Origin: Epiperipatus broadwayi
Lineage: Eukaryota > Onychophora > Udeonychophora > Euonychophora > Peripatidae
NCBI GenBank assembly: GCA_028023455.1
Contig: JAQFVV010000031.1
Location: forward strand, 1,242,001 to 1,306,000
DNA length: 64,000 nt
Reading direction: 5' to 3'
The notes under the pieces are model-generated. The model was not told where the DNA came from and searched no databases. It was given only the letters and a program-made list of their open reading frames with translations. Numbering within the stretch: position 1 is the first letter of the stretch; each line of letters opens with the position of its first letter. The position numbers and the translations under genes are program-made. This document shows positions 1 to 13,568 of the stretch, in pieces.

Positions 1-1431
1 GTTGTAACCTTCATAAAGACCTAGTTCAGGACCCCTCATGGTTGCAGTGCTTATCTACTTCAGACAGAACATAACCTCTGAGTCAGTCCAACACACATTA
101 TGAACAAAATCTACCATATAAATTGCAGAATTGAAAGAGTTAATTAATTTAACTTCAGTTTGGAATCTCTATAAATTCTTGATAATGTTGGTGAATAGTT
201 TAGCTGTTTAAATTAAAATTAAAAAAAATTCATAATTATAAAAAATGCAAAAAATGTAGCTGTTTGATTTTTTTTTCCTGTGGACTTATAAAAGCAAATA
301 ATTACAGAAATATTTCTACTTCAAAATAATAATAATTTTTATTAACTCTTTTTTTTTTACCATTATTTTAATTAAAGTTTCACCCCCCACTTCATCCCTT
401 TCCCATTTGTATTCTATTAAAATTTTTCTTTTAATCTTTGAAAACCTCTCTTTTTACTACAGTTTATTCTTCTTTTTTTTAATTAAAACTCAAGATAAAT
501 CAAAATTTAATTAATTTAGATTAAAATCTTTAATTAATATAGCTTCTAAATGATTTTCTACTTTCAATATTTTTTTTTTAATGAGCTAAAGCATTTCATT
601 ATCTTTATTTTTAAAAAAAAATTCATTTTTTTTGTGTGAGGTATCTAATAACTAATTCAAAAAAATCAACTTAATTAACAAAATAAAATAAAAAATAGCA
701 ATGCAGCATCTTTTTTTCCTTCTTCACACTAATAAAATGTTGACTACAAGTGTTGGTAGGAATAGGCATCTATATGTGCAGCATTCATAGATCAGAAGAT
801 AGGGACCAGGAAACCAGGACAATCGGTAAGGGCATACGATTCTTATTTTTCCTGGTAGACTTAAGAGAAAAACAATTTTTGGCCCTGCATGAAGGTACAA
901 TGGTACTAGCAGAAAGTCTGAAGCTTAATATCCATGTATCGCATTCATATCATTTCCTGCGCTTGAATTTCTTATGAACTCTGGAATAATAAATCCATTC
1001 GATTATTTTTATATTAAATACAACCATTTTTAAAAAATACATATAAATAAATAAAAATAACGAACTAATTTATATACTAAATTTATTATATATAACTCAT
1101 TAAGACGTTTTATTTAATTTTTTTTTTTTTACTTTCACCAATATAAATGAGAAAATGACCACATTGATCTAGATAAGGTTACTAGATCAAAACCAAACTT
1201 ATAGTAATGGTTAATTGAAACTGGCATTAGGATCTGCAGCTGGAAAAGCCTTCACATCATAAATTGAAAGAAATATAGATTTCATTCATAACAGGAATAG
1301 AATTAACATCAAATCACTTCTAACAATTCAAAATTTTAAAATACCAATCTATATTGCCCAACTATAAGAATATTTCCATGTAATTATTTCAAACTAATCC
1401 TGATAAATGGAGTGTGAACAAAAATTATTAA
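1..1431. other. A+T-rich DNA with one compositional island
   Basis: Mostly A+T-rich sequence with homopolymer runs and no recognisable gene. Two stretches (about 1-120 and 735-990) are visibly richer in G+C. The second holds a 75-codon open frame on the plus strand (750-977) that resembles nothing I recognise and is followed by an AATAAA-type signal near 990. It could be an exon, a UTR or an old repeat; nothing decides. Confidence 0.4.
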
Positions 1432-1942
1432 AACAGGCAAAACTCTCTATACATATTGCCAATGAGTGCAAGCCAGAGTAATAAATGGATGCCAGAAGGC
1501 TTGTGCATAAAATCCCCATCTAGTGCCTACTCATCCAATATCCCAGACTAGTTTCTGGCTTGTGGCCTTCATCAGTGAGGAGCCTTGGATCTGAGAGCAC
1601 TGCACCTAGATCTTAGTATCCAATGCAACCCTCCAGAAGCCACCTTTTATCTCTACTTAACTACAAAACTATGAATTTTAAATTGAAAACACCATAATAT
1701 TTTCAATCCAAGCTCATTAGCTTATATAGTTATATAGGTCTGTACTCAGTTCAGTACCTATACATTTTGGTGTTTTTGATTCTTTAATAACCATAGCCAC
1801 CACCATCCTATTAGATCTAGATGCAGTGCTCTCAGATCCAAGGCTTCTCACTGAAGGCCACAAGCCAGAAACTAGTCTGGGGATATTGGATGAGTAGGCA
1901 CTAGTGGCAATATGTATAAAGAGTTTTGCCTGTTTTAATGTC
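1432..1942. mobile_element. Foldback (long inverted-repeat) element, copy 1
   Basis: The left arm (about 1432-1620) and right arm (about 1803-1942) are near-perfect reverse complements. Both ends begin with the outward-facing motif AGGCAAAACTCT and include ACTAGTCTGGGGATATTGG. The right arm lacks roughly 60 bp present in the left, so the palindrome is asymmetric. The spacer is A+T-rich and noncoding. A second, longer copy lies at 47.58-48.16 kb and a terminal scrap at 61.63 kb, so this is a dispersed family and not a local inversion. No transposase is present, as expected of a nonautonomous MITE-like element. The superfamily is unknown. Confidence 0.7.
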
Positions 1943-2939
1943 AGTTATAAGCAAGCATAAGAAATGGTAATCATCTGATAAATGAAGTGAAATATAAATA
2001 AGATTACATTGTATCTAGTGAAAAATCATAACAATTATGCATTTATTTTTGTTTAACAAGAAGAGCGTTTATAAAATAGAATATTGAGAAAGAATACAAA
2101 TTATCAAATTCTAATTATACAAAGAAAAATATATTGTATGGACAAAAGCAAGTATGGCAGCCATGAGTAAATTAAAGAGAATATTGTTGATCAGTTCAAA
2201 GCTAAAAGTAATCGATTTTTTTGATAGTGTTGAGCTTCTGAATGAAAATACAATGAAGGGTAAACTATCAAATGAAATACGAAATTGATTCACTGAAATC
2301 TGAGAATCACTTCTGCAAAAGAATATTGTTGAAAAAAAATAAAACTACCTAGTTTTTACACTTCTCTTTTAAGATAACCTGCACATGACTGTATTTTCAA
2401 CTGAAAACCACTTTTTTGCATCTCACAAATTTTCCAAAAATATGAACGAAAAATTGCAGAAAAAAAATCCTAAAGGCTTCTTACTAAGTTTCAGCTTAAA
2501 CTTTAAAGACTGCATGGTCAAAATATGACAATAGTACAGTGGAGTTCAGATTATCTTAAAGGTAAAAAATACTATATTTTCTCCAGTTATATAAATCATT
2601 CTCTAAATCTTGTTGATAAGGAGTATATTTAAACCTACAATAAATCTGTAACATTCTTTGAAATCACAGAAAAAATATTCACTTTAATCAGTTTATGATT
2701 TTAGCAATAGGAGTTACTGAAAAAACATTTGCCTATTTCATTAAAATGTCAAAGATAAGGTGTTCAGTGGGATAGCGTTAAAAATGCAGGAGAACTGAAC
2801 AAAGAGGTTATGTGAAAACAGTGTTTGATTGATCTTTGAAATATCAAAAATCAATTAAACATCTTTGAATGTGTATTGACATCAATTTGGATAAGTTATA
2901 AAAATGATCCATAAGATAAATCTCATAATAGAATTTCAT
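1943..2939. other. A+T-rich DNA, nothing recognised
   Basis: Unique-looking A+T-rich sequence with only short chance frames on either strand. No splice-like island, tRNA-like boxes or clear repeat was seen. Confidence 0.5.
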
Positions 2940-3970
2940 AATGACACTTAAATCAAGACTTGAACTTATTATGAGCCTGATATTTCAATTGACAAATTAC
3001 TTGTACAAATTTAGTTTATATATCACAGGGAAGAGAAAGTTTCTCATTTTTAAGTACCTGCAATTTTGAATTATATTAGTTTGAATATCTATAATTAAAT
3101 AATTTAGCGATGTATATAACTGTAATGTTATGGAAGGATATTAATCTCCACACATGAATTATTAGATTGATGTTAAATTTAGTACATTCACCGATTAATA
3201 ATTGTTTTAAAAGCATAAGTATAACACTTATGCTTAGAGTTATTCTTACATAAACCATCTTTAGTGACTGCGCTTAAATCAGGACTTGAATTTATTATGA
3301 GCCTGATATTTCAATTGACAAATTATTTATACAAATTTAGCTTATATATCACATGTACTTAAAAATGAATTTTTTTTTTCTTCCCTGTGATATATAAACC
3401 AAATTTGTAAAAATAATTTAATTAAAATATGAGGCTCATAATAAGTTTAAGTCCTAATTTAAGGATGGTCAATAAGAGTTAGTTTATATAAGAATAAGTT
3501 CTAAGCATAAGTGTTACACTTATGATTTTAAAACACTTATTGATGGGTGAGTGCACAATAATTTAACATCAATCTAATAGCGCATGTATGAAAATAAATT
3601 CCTTCTACAAGATTACAATTATATATATCGCTAAATTATTTATTTTCATAAATTCAAACTAATATAATTCAAAATTGCAGGTACTTAAAAAAGAAAAGCT
3701 TTCTCTTCTCTATGATATATAAACTAAATTTATACAAGTAATTGGTCAATTAAAATATCAGGCTCATAATAAACTCAAGTCCAGATTTAAGCATGGTTCA
3801 ATAAAGGTTGGTTTATATAAGAATAAGCTCTAAGCATAAGTGTAACACTTAAACTTTTAAAACACTTATTGATGGGTGAGTGCACATAAATTTAACATCA
3901 ATCTGACAGTACATGTTGAAGATTGATGGCCTTCCACAAAATTCATATAGAAATCATATAAATTTAGCAC
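2940..3970. repeat. Head-to-head inverted array of a ~325-bp repeat
   Basis: The same unit occurs in minus orientation at about 2940-3265 with a partial second copy to 3353, and in plus orientation at about 3386-3713 with a partial second copy to 3970. The marker TTAGTTTATATATCAC recurs at 3012 and, with one change, at 3338, a period of about 326. On the plus arm the matching GATATATAAAC marker recurs at about 3389 and 3714, a period of about 325. The two arms face each other across about 30 bp of T-rich spacer. Each unit carries ATAAGTGTAACACTTAT, itself a small palindrome. No coding capacity. It could be a satellite-like module or a palindromic transposon that amplified in tandem. Confidence 0.65.
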
Positions 3971-6904
3971 TGACTACAAAAACGCTCTGAAACAGAGTAT
4001 ATTTATGTCCTTGATTAGGCTTATTACTAGTTCTGCTCAGACATGAATATATAACATTCATCAAAATCTCTACCTATACTGAAAAATAAAATAAAGTTGA
4101 AAGCTAGGAAAAGTATCAAATTTCCTAATAATAAGCATAGTGATTGATAATGATACTTTTTAAAAAAATAAATAAATAAACTAGGACAGCTAGACTCTGC
4201 ACAAAAAAAAAATCTTAGCTTCACTTATTTATTATCAAATAAAAACATTCTGTTAATGATCAGGAGGGAGCATTCAAAAAAAATGTTTTTAATTGAATAG
4301 ATGTTAGCATAATATAAATATTTATATAAGAAATAAATGTAAATATTTTCATTCCAACTATACACGGCATACTTTTTGATTATACATACCAAATGCAAAT
4401 TTGTTCCTACTCATTATCACTATTTTGTTAGTTCAAAAGAGAATTTATTTTTTCTTACAATTTTTTAAGTTTGTTATTTTTGCAATTTGAATATTTATTA
4501 ATGTGAACAATAATTCACCATTATTTACTTAAAATATGATTTTTTAAAAACAATTAAATATTCATAAACATAATAAAAAATCTGAAGAGATTCCAATCAA
4601 AAATAGATTATTTAATGCTTGTCAATTCTGTCATACTATGCAAAGATCAAACAATTATTAAATATGTGTTTCATAATTAGTGTATGACTATAATCACAAG
4701 TTAGAGATTTTTAAATTCCATCTCTGAAAAAAATAAAAACAGCAACCATGAGTGATCCTAAATCTGTTAATGAAATTCCCACTATCAAGAACAAATCAAA
4801 TTGGTCTTATCATTGGATGTAGGAAAAAATTTTGTTTATAGCATTATAAGAACACACATTTCTTATGCCTTAATTCTTCAGATATTTTAAGAGTTTCTAG
4901 ATTAAATATCCAGAATTTATGTCTTAGATGGCAAAACTGTCATGTTAATGGTTAATATAATCTGGTTAACAACTTTTCATTCATTTTCTATAACTTACAG
5001 CTTAATGTTTAATTGTATATCCAATTTAATCTGGATGCTTTTTTTTTCTCCAACAAGAGCACAATTTTCAAAAGTAGAATAGCGCCAGATAACTTTCCAA
5101 GAAAGAATTACTTTAAACTTGACAGATGAAAAAAATAAATTAGGCTATGATCCCAGATTCTTTTCTAAGTAACATGGGTAAAATCATGCTTCGGTCTATT
5201 GTTGCAAAATTACATTTAGCTTACAAGATGTTTCTTTTACTGTTTAGATGAAAAGATCATCACATTTTCTTTGAATGATTAATGATAAATTCCAGTCCTT
5301 GGGAAAAAATTCTACACTATTCATGTTATTAAAAGACTTTCTATTTCTGGGAAGTAATCCCTTTTATGAGATCAAGGTAATGTTAGCATATATAAATTTC
5401 CTGCATTGTTTCTAGAAGCTCATTTATAAATATATTTGATATAATAAATGAGACAACTGACCTTATTATAAGCCATTCTGTAAAATTTTGTGCTTTCTAT
5501 AATTACTATTTAAACATAAATTTTTCTGTTCAACAGCATTTTGTCAAGTAAGTTAATAGTTTCTCTGCATTTAACTACTTTAGGGGCTTTAAAAAAAGAC
5601 AATTTTTTTCTATCATAGACATAAGTTAAGGTTAGATCAATAAAAGTAGCACTATTCTTTAGTTTACTTATAAAAGCCCTTTTCAATATAGAAAATTAAA
5701 GATAAAACCTATTCATATTATTTCCATCTTGGCCTAAACCTAATATCTTTTAAAAGTTTATTTTTAACTATTGGCATGATTCTTGTTAAGAACAATCTTT
5801 CAAAGAGTTTATAAGGAATTTATAATAACGATACTGTGTGATAACTTTTTTGAACATTTAGTTTTATTAGGATTTAAAATTATTAAAATTTTGCTTTCAC
5901 AAATTTTTGGAATAATTTCTGTATAAATGATGCTGATAAATAATTTTAGCAACCGTGCTTTGGCTTGAAATTGTAAATTTATGAAACCATTCTGATATTT
6001 TGTTTTCTCGTGCAGTGATTTAAAGCTATTGGTAACAAGCTCAAATTCACTAATACCATATTAGTTTTATTATGTTTAAATTGAAAAAAGTGTGAAAGAT
6101 AAACTTGTAGTATTCCTCATTAGCAATAACAGTCTTAGTTCTTTTAAAACTGCTTATATATTCAGCATGTCTCTGTAGAAGAGACTAAATCTTATAAAAC
6201 TTTATTTTTCCATAGTCTTTCTACATCTTTACTTGTAGTATCAAGAGATTTTACAATTTTGTCAAGAATTTCTAAATCTTTAGAAGACATAATAATCATA
6301 AAGACTATTGATTTTGTTCTAATATAGAATAAATTACTTTTGGTATCCTCAAGTGATTAATTCTTTGGCAAATGCCATTAAAAATTAGTAAAAAAATTTA
6401 TAGTATAAAAAAAATGGAATGGGATTCTATAAATATTCCTTTTAATGTATTCACTACATTGCCATTGGCTTTTTTTAAATTTTTATCTTAAAACTGAGTA
6501 CTTTTCAATTATGGGAAAGAGAAGCCCCTATTATTTATGTTGACTATGGAATTAAATGACATAATATTAAATCAGCAGGCAATGGTAAGCCTTTTTTGGC
6601 TGAAATAAAACTTAAACAATGGTCATCTCTATATGTCATTTCTAGCCATCTTTAGCTAAAGTATGTGCATGTTATTAAATGCCATATCTTTTAAAAGTAA
6701 AGAATTAGATTTTTGAATACTGATTGCTATATGATTTGAGCTGTACTCAAAAGATATATTATTTGTTTTACTATATGATTTAAAACAAAAACAAATGCAC
6801 TATGTTTAGAATGCATCTATCAAGAAGCAATATAAAGTCATATGTTTTTAAAAAAAAAACAGTGAATCTCATGAAGAACAATTACATCAACTTTCATTGT
6901 ATTG
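3971..6904. other. A+T-rich DNA with decayed coding-like traces on the minus strand
   Basis: No intact gene. Several minus-strand stretches (for example about 6190-6353, 54 codons) read like eroded protein sequence, but they are broken by stops and cannot be assigned to a family. The right edge, about 6903-6925, is a (TTTTTA)-like run that marks the 3' end of the neighbouring LINE. Confidence 0.35.
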
Positions 6905-7279
6905 TTTATTTTTATTTTTATTTAAAGTATATTCTTTATTAATAACACAAATTTTATATACACTTTTTACAAATAAACCACATAGTTTAACTATCAGATA
7001 TACATAATAATTATTTTACTCTACTTTAAAAACACTGCCCTATAGAAATGCATCACTATATATCCAGGTCTTCTATAAATATTTTTGATTTAGATTATCA
7101 ATCCCACACTTCACATAGTGTCGGCATACATCCTCACCATATTTTGACCATAATTTTTTTCGGTAGGTATCTTAGGCATTGATTAAAGTATTTGCTCCAA
7201 TCTTTATCTAGTTTTTTTAACCAGTTATACTTTTTATTATCATAGATCGCATTACATCTTATGGACCATATTGTTTTCA

Positions 7280-10227
7280 ATGTATGTATTATTGCCAATG
7301 TGTTATGCGGTTAAAGTTCACAAAGTTTCTTTTTACTATTTTATTTAAGTTTATTACTTTTATGAAACACTTTATTTCTAATGTCCAGAGGGCTTTACAC
7401 TCCTCAAATAAGTGCAACAAGCTATCTTCCTTTATTTTACATAATACAATATTTCCAAGTTCATTGGAGCCTACTATTCAGCAGGGCCTTAGTAGGAAGG
7501 AGCCCATTTAGTAACCTAAACGTAAACCTAATGTACGATTAGGCATATATCTGTTTAATTTCTTCAATATATTATTTATATTTAATCCAGGTAAAAATCC
7601 TTCTATACTTCGCATTACTTCCCTGGTTTTTATCTCTCTATATTTAACCCCTTCCAAACTAATCAAGTCTAGATTCTGTAAATCCTTATGCTATCCAGAT
7701 CGGCAAAAAAGGATCTTCTTTCTTTCCCTATTTCATGGTAGACATTAACTTCAATCAGTGGAGGTCAAACATTTATCTTTAATGACATTAATATTGTCTT
7801 AGCTTTGATAAACATAATATATTCTTTAGGTCAATTAAGTTGAGACCTCCCTTATTAATAGGTAGCTGTAATGTTGAGATCGAAACTAGACTTGTTGCCT
7901 TCCCCATATATATTCTTTGCCATTCTATAGATCTTACTTTTTTTTATAGAGGTCAATCCATGGGTAATAGTTCAATATACCCATTGTTTGATTAAATACT
8001 TAGCCCTTGTAACTTCATAAAGTTTTAATGATGAGAAATTGTTTATCCTCATGTATCTTTTCTATAATTAACTTATTTAAATATCTTTATTGAGGTCTTT
8101 GAGTTATATAATGGTATTCCTAGAAAATCTGTTGGTGTGGAAGGAATTCACAAGGCATTTTTCTTCCTGTGGCCAATTGCCACGCGAGATTTGCCAGTTG
8201 AACAGAAGATCAGTTTTTTTGATTTTTGGTATGCTATCACAACTTGGTGTTGTGATTTTGAAAAATTATAATTAGATCATCAATAAAGGCAACAACTCCT
8301 ACCTTCACCCCAAGATTAAATATATACCTGTAACCTTACCTTCTATATCTTTTACTAGAGGATCTATATATTTGCAAAAAGCAATGAGCCAATGGTGAAC
8401 CCTGGGAATCCCTTTGTTATAAAGAAACAGATGCCTCATATAATTTTTAATTGAAATCTGTTATTACTATGTAGTTTTCAATTTTATCAACATACCATGT
8501 TCGGTATTAATTCCAATAAATTATTTATCAAATAGGACCAATTCACCAAATCAAAAGCTGATCTAAAGTCAATCTTCACAGCATAATACTGAGTCAATCC
8601 CAGCTCTTTGGCATATTTCACAGCTTCTTGAATTTTCATTGCTGCATTGATAGCACGTCTACTTGATCATGAGTGCCTTAAATCTTAGAGAAAACCACAG
8701 AATGAAGTCTCTTCAATAGTATCCTTGCTAGATCTTTGAGTCTATGTCTTCTATTGATATATGTCTTAGCTCTTTATTGTCTTTTAGCCTTCTTATACTA
8801 AACAACCCTATCATTAAGTAGGCCTTTTATCTTTTGACAGCACATTTGATTGAACTCCAATTGCTCTATTAGAGCATAATCTATTAGTTTATAAATATTA
8901 GCTGGAATTGAATCATTAGCATTAGTAATTATTTTTTTTAACTTTAATATTTCTTCTTTTATTTCTTGCCTCGTGATGTAATCTTTGTAGCTTCCAACAC
9001 TTCACTTTCATAATCGTGTATAGACCCTTTGACTTCGCCAAATTTTCTTTTATATTATTATAGATATATTCATCAACTCTAATCCCTGACACAATATTAT
9101 CATCATTATTTTTAATGGAATCTATTCCTTTTGTGTGTTGTATATAAACTTTACCATAATTAATCATTGGTCTAGATAAATTGCTTAATCTTGGTATTAA
9201 CTTTCTAATCCATTTAGTTTGGGATTCTTGTTGCATATGGGAATATATATCATTGTATTCATCTTGTAGTTTGTCAATTAGTAAGTAGTTAGGCTTGTAT
9301 TTTGATAGACATTTTAATGTTTTTGAATCTCTGCAATTCTATTTTTCATCTGATTTAGGGATAGGTTATGTTTATTTATCTTCCTACATAATTGAGAAAT
9401 AATCTTTTTATTTTATACCATGCTATGCATGGGGGTAGGCTGGTATTTCTTGTATAATAATTCAGAATAATTAATATATTTGAGATGTGATCAGTGGTAA
9501 ATTGCAGTCCACATCCAATATTTTTCCTAATGGTAAAGGTATATTTATTTTGTTCCTTAATATAATCATTGACTATCAGCTGAACATGCAGATGATCCGA
9601 AAACCCCACCAATGAGGTATTGATTTGAGAATTCTTAATTTTGTTCCCAGATATAAAAGAGATCAATCAGAGACCTATATCTACTACTAAAGAAGGAAAA
9701 AGCGTCATTAGGATATTTATTAAACAGAGAGTATAGCGATATCTCCCTGATCTTATTCTCTAGTGTTCTTGGTAAATCTTATAAGTGCTATTTAAGTCAC
9801 CTCCCATAATGATTATACCTGGCTTTTGTAACATCTTGCCCTGAACTGCATGTATAACTTTAACAATATCACAACCCTTTGCAACAGAATATACAGCAAT
9901 TAAATAATGCAACTCTCTTTGATATATAAAGGACATTACTATATAATTCACCTGAAAGTATAATATTTGTATATTCTCTATAGATGAATCAATATTAATT
10001 AGGACAGCTACTCCTTGTGCTGGTCTAGTATTGGCTTTATATAAAACATTGTTGTGCTGTGACAGCTTGTCTATTATATACTTTGGTGTATTAATATTTA
10101 TCTTCGTTTCGGTTAGTATTAATATTTCATACTTTTGTTGAGTCATATAATCAATAACTTTTTCCATTTTATTTTGGCCATTTATACCCCTCACATTCAG
10201 TGTTATTATACTTAGACTTTTACACAT
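7280..10227 (-). pseudogene. LINE ORF2: endonuclease and reverse transcriptase, multiply broken
   Basis: It starts at ATG 10,227 with an intact 155-codon frame carrying the APE-type endonuclease amino end (LNVRGIN, ILTETKI, GGDLN). A separate frame at 9376-9666 carries GFSDH, the endonuclease carboxy end with its catalytic-type Asp-His. Reverse transcriptase remnants follow: motif A DFRSAFDLVNW (8538-8570), a frameshifted motif B of the GIPxG...LLFA type (about 8363-8412), and motif C AFIDDLIII with the catalytic Asp pair (about 8263-8300). A terminal zinc-like motif with LLHLFEEC lies near 7398-7440. These are the parts needed for target-primed reverse transcription. Many stops and frameshifts make it nonfunctional. 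Confidence 0.75.
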
Positions 10228-10639
10228 TATCTAGCAGTCTATTTATGTTGGCTTCACAATCTTTTATATCATCTCCCACATGATTTATCACTGCAAAACC
10301 TTCATTTGTATACTTAAACACTTTACTATTATTTACAGTTTCTATTACTGTGCTATTCTCAGTTCTTTACTGCTTTTAGCTTCATTTTTCGGTTGTATTA
10401 ATCTCTTTATCTTCATTAACCTCCTTGTTTATTACTATTTTTGGTGGTCCATTTGGTCTTCTTCCTATCATCTGCATCATTCACTACTCTTTTTCCTCAT
10501 GATGTTTCTTGCATATTGCATGCATCTATTAATTGTTGCTCATTTCACTTTCAACATCACTTTTGTTAAATTGATTTGCTACAATATGAGCCCATGTTCT
10601 TTTCTCATCTTTATTACATAGGTGTTCATTTCATTAAAT

Positions 10640-11798
10640 TTGTTACAATTAGGACAGATACCAGCTTCACACATTGCTGCTATATGTCCAACCCTATTAC
10701 ACCTGAAACAAAGTGGGGGTCTGCCTTTCAATATTACAGATATTGGCATGTGATCTTTATACAGCCTGTGTGGCGTTGTTCTTTAAGAACACCTTTCTTT
10801 AACTTCAAAAGCACTTTCCATGAATTAGAGGGTATTTTGAATGGAATATCTGGTGTCATTTCGTTCTATTGAAACTGTTTCAGCTAGTCTATGTATTTGA
10901 GTTTTAAAAAACTCTTCATCAAAAGTGGGTGGCGTATGTAGAATTCTACCATGAACAAAGGGGTTAGGCTCTTTAGAGACATAATATATTTCATGACTTT
11001 GCTTTCTCTAATTAAGCTTTCAGCCAATTGTTTGTTATCCTTATTATTATATTCTATAGATATAAAACCCCTAGCAGGAAAGAAGGCAGTATGTTTAATT
11101 GCTCCCAGCAAATTGTGAATATTTAATAATCTAAGATATTCACTAATATCAGGCTTATCCAGTATATGATCCTCATTTTCTTCATTACTCTGAATTATCA
11201 AACTAAAAATCGACGTATTAGAAGTCATGCAATTATTAAATATTTTTCTCCAGTACGCATTTAATTTAGTAAAGGTTTTTATAATAGGTTTATGTATTTG
11301 CTGAGGGCAATCTATTTTATCATTTAAATCAGAGTAAACTACTGAATTATCATTATTATCAGATTTTGAGTTCTCCTGATTGATAAACTGATTTTTTTTA
11401 ATCCCATTTTTCACCGTGTCGAAATGATTATCACATTCAAAAGGAAGTGTAATAGCGGGCTCATTATGATTTTTTTGATGGTCAGTTTTTCTTTTTTTCC
11501 GTTTAGAAGTTTCCCAATCAACACTATCATTCCCCGATTTAGGGGTGTTTTTTTTACCCAATCCAACACTAACATTTTTATTTTGATTAATTAAACACGT
11601 TAATTCAGGATTACTTGAGGATTTTCTTATTTTGGGTTCATTATTAACTGCTGTATTTTGATATTTCTTTTCAGCCATATTGAAATTACTTTTTTCAGTG
11701 CGGTTAGATTTCTCTTTAATATCTACTTTATCATTATTAACTCTATTATCTTTACTTACTTTAATTTCTTGAAAACTTTCTTTTTTCTTAGGTGGCAT
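10640..11798 (-). pseudogene. LINE ORF1 (gag-like, zinc knuckle), frameshifted
   Basis: The ATG at 11,798 opens a 304-codon frame to 10,884. It starts MPPKKK and is rich in Lys, Asn and Ser for its first ~170 residues, then becomes more hydrophobic and folded-looking. Near 10,985 the frame shifts: the reading frame that continues the protein through 10,861-10,980 gives PFVHGRILHTPPTFDEEFF, whereas the original frame soon stops. Further shifts follow. At 10,669-10,710 the minus strand encodes CFRCNRVGHIAAMC, an exact Cx2Cx4Hx4C zinc knuckle of the nucleic-acid-binding type. A following CPNC may be half of a second knuckle. In living relatives this protein packages the element's RNA; this copy cannot make it intact. 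Confidence 0.7.
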
Positions 11799-11830
11799 TT
11801 TTGTTAATTCTTAACGTCTAAATATTCCAA

Positions 11831-13568
11831 GATATGAAATATTTAGCAGATGAGAAAATTTACTCACATATACATATAATCAATATGTATACATTATATT
11901 TGTATTCCAATTATATTTATAAAAATAAATATGTAATTTAGTAAATTATATTTTTCATTCTTTAAAATGAAAAACCATTGTTGAGAAAAGACAAATGACA
12001 TAGTGATGACCTCTAAGTTCACATGCAGTTTATCGAATTAAAGGGAATGAAATTAACTTAATGATTTAATATTGAATTGTAATGTGATATGCTTCAGCAA
12101 GCTCATGCAACTACATATAAAAAAAATCAATTTTTTTTTAGAAGATTAAAAGATTCTATTCTTTCAGCTATATCCTCACAAAGACTTATACTGTGTTCGA
12201 TTTAAAAGAACAGTGGATAGGGTAAAATCTATATTTTTAACAATTTAATACTTATTAGAAAAAATTTCTAATATTCTTAAAGAAAAGTAATTTCTAAATT
12301 ACTTAATTTGAATGTATTTTCATATTCTATAAGATCTTCTAGTTGGAGTTCTAAATGTAAATATTGTTTTAAAAAGAACATTATTATAAAAACTTCAACT
12401 AAATTAAATTAATGTAATTTACATTATAAGAAAAATGCAAAGTGGGTAGAACACCAATTTAGGGTAGGATATACAAAATGCACTTGTTTAGTCAAATATA
12501 TATGTGTGAATAACAACTTTTGCCAAATGCTTATAAAATTATATATAAGCTATATCTTCAAAATGAAATTATAATTGTTAATAGAAGAATTGGGTATAAA
12601 AGAAGATGCTATCTACATGCAAGGAGGAAACTAAACGTCAACTTGAGATCTCATATTATCTTCTTCAATACACAACAACTAAGGAATTAAGAATTGTATC
12701 TTCGAAGGATTTTCATTCATGAATTCCAGGAACATCTAGGATTATTGTATTAACTTTTATAAATACCATTTATTTATTTTAAATTATAATTGGGAAACAT
12801 TAATCTCATTTCCTTTATCATTGAATTCATTTCATTAAAGAAATGAATAAAAAAAAAGATTAATAATTTAAAATATTTTTATTTTTATTTATATTAATAA
12901 AAATTTAGATATAGGTTAAGAAATATTAACATAGGAAAGGCATATAATAATATAAAGGGATAGAATGAACTTAGAGGTAAGAAATTAAATTATTTTACAA
13001 TTCACATATTATTTTTTTATGACATGACACTACTTTGTACTAATCCAAATAGTCTAATAACCATTATGTATGATAAGTGAATAAATGACTAACATTGATA
13101 CGAAATATATTTTTTTATATTAATAAACATAAATTACATACAATCATTTTAACGAATGAAAACATTATATACAAATAATTGGATTATTAATTGTATAATC
13201 TAATTATTATATAAGTGTTAATATAGTAGTCTTAATATTTAGATACTTATATTTTATATAAGTTATAAAATCATGTAGTGTTGTAAGTTAAAAAATATAT
13301 CTACCATGGGTAAATAGAATATATTTATATTTTTAATATAAGGTAGTAGATATATAAATAATTCTTATATATTATCAAGTTTAAATTATTTATTTGTTAA
13401 ATAAATAATTATTATGTTTTATATTAAACTAAATGAAGTCTTCAATTTTATTTTATTTATTTGATTTTATAAGATAAGAACAAACATTTAATATAATAAT
13501 CTTTATTGATTATCATATTAACTTCATGAAACCCATTTTAAAGAGTTAGTGAGATTTATTATTACTCT
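11831..13568. other. A+T-rich DNA; one isolated TATA-like site
   Basis: No gene recognised. At about 12,595-12,602 there is a TATAAAAG on the plus strand followed by about 130 bp of less A+T-rich sequence without an open frame; a promoter is possible but unsupported. The rest is low-complexity A+T-rich sequence. Confidence 0.35.

Larger units (their letters stand above)
6905..11830 (-). mobile_element. L1/Tx1-like non-LTR retrotransposon (LINE), decayed but near full length
   Basis: A roughly 4.9-kb LINE on the minus strand with the canonical order ORF1 (basic leader then CCHC zinc knuckle), then ORF2 with APE-type endonuclease, reverse transcriptase and a C-terminal cysteine/histidine motif. 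It ends in an A-rich AAATA-type tail at about 6905-6925. Frameshifts and stops occur throughout, so it is inactive. The endonuclease opening (ITLNVRGIN), the ORF1 knuckle and the CxxxxxxxxHxxxxC terminus together fit the L1/Tx1 group better than RTE or Jockey. The clade call is by motif memory only. The 5' boundary is estimated from the ORF1 start codon at 11,798; no target-site duplication was found. Confidence 0.75.

Noticed and set aside
4740-6800. Protein-like minus-strand text before the LINE
   Set aside because: Open stretches are no longer than expected in A+T-rich DNA after allowing for many frames, and no motif could be named.
10280-10872. Two plus-strand frames (113 and 98 codons)
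   Set aside because: Shadows of the minus-strand LINE ORF1; Phe/Leu-rich text is antisense of Lys/Asn-rich coding.
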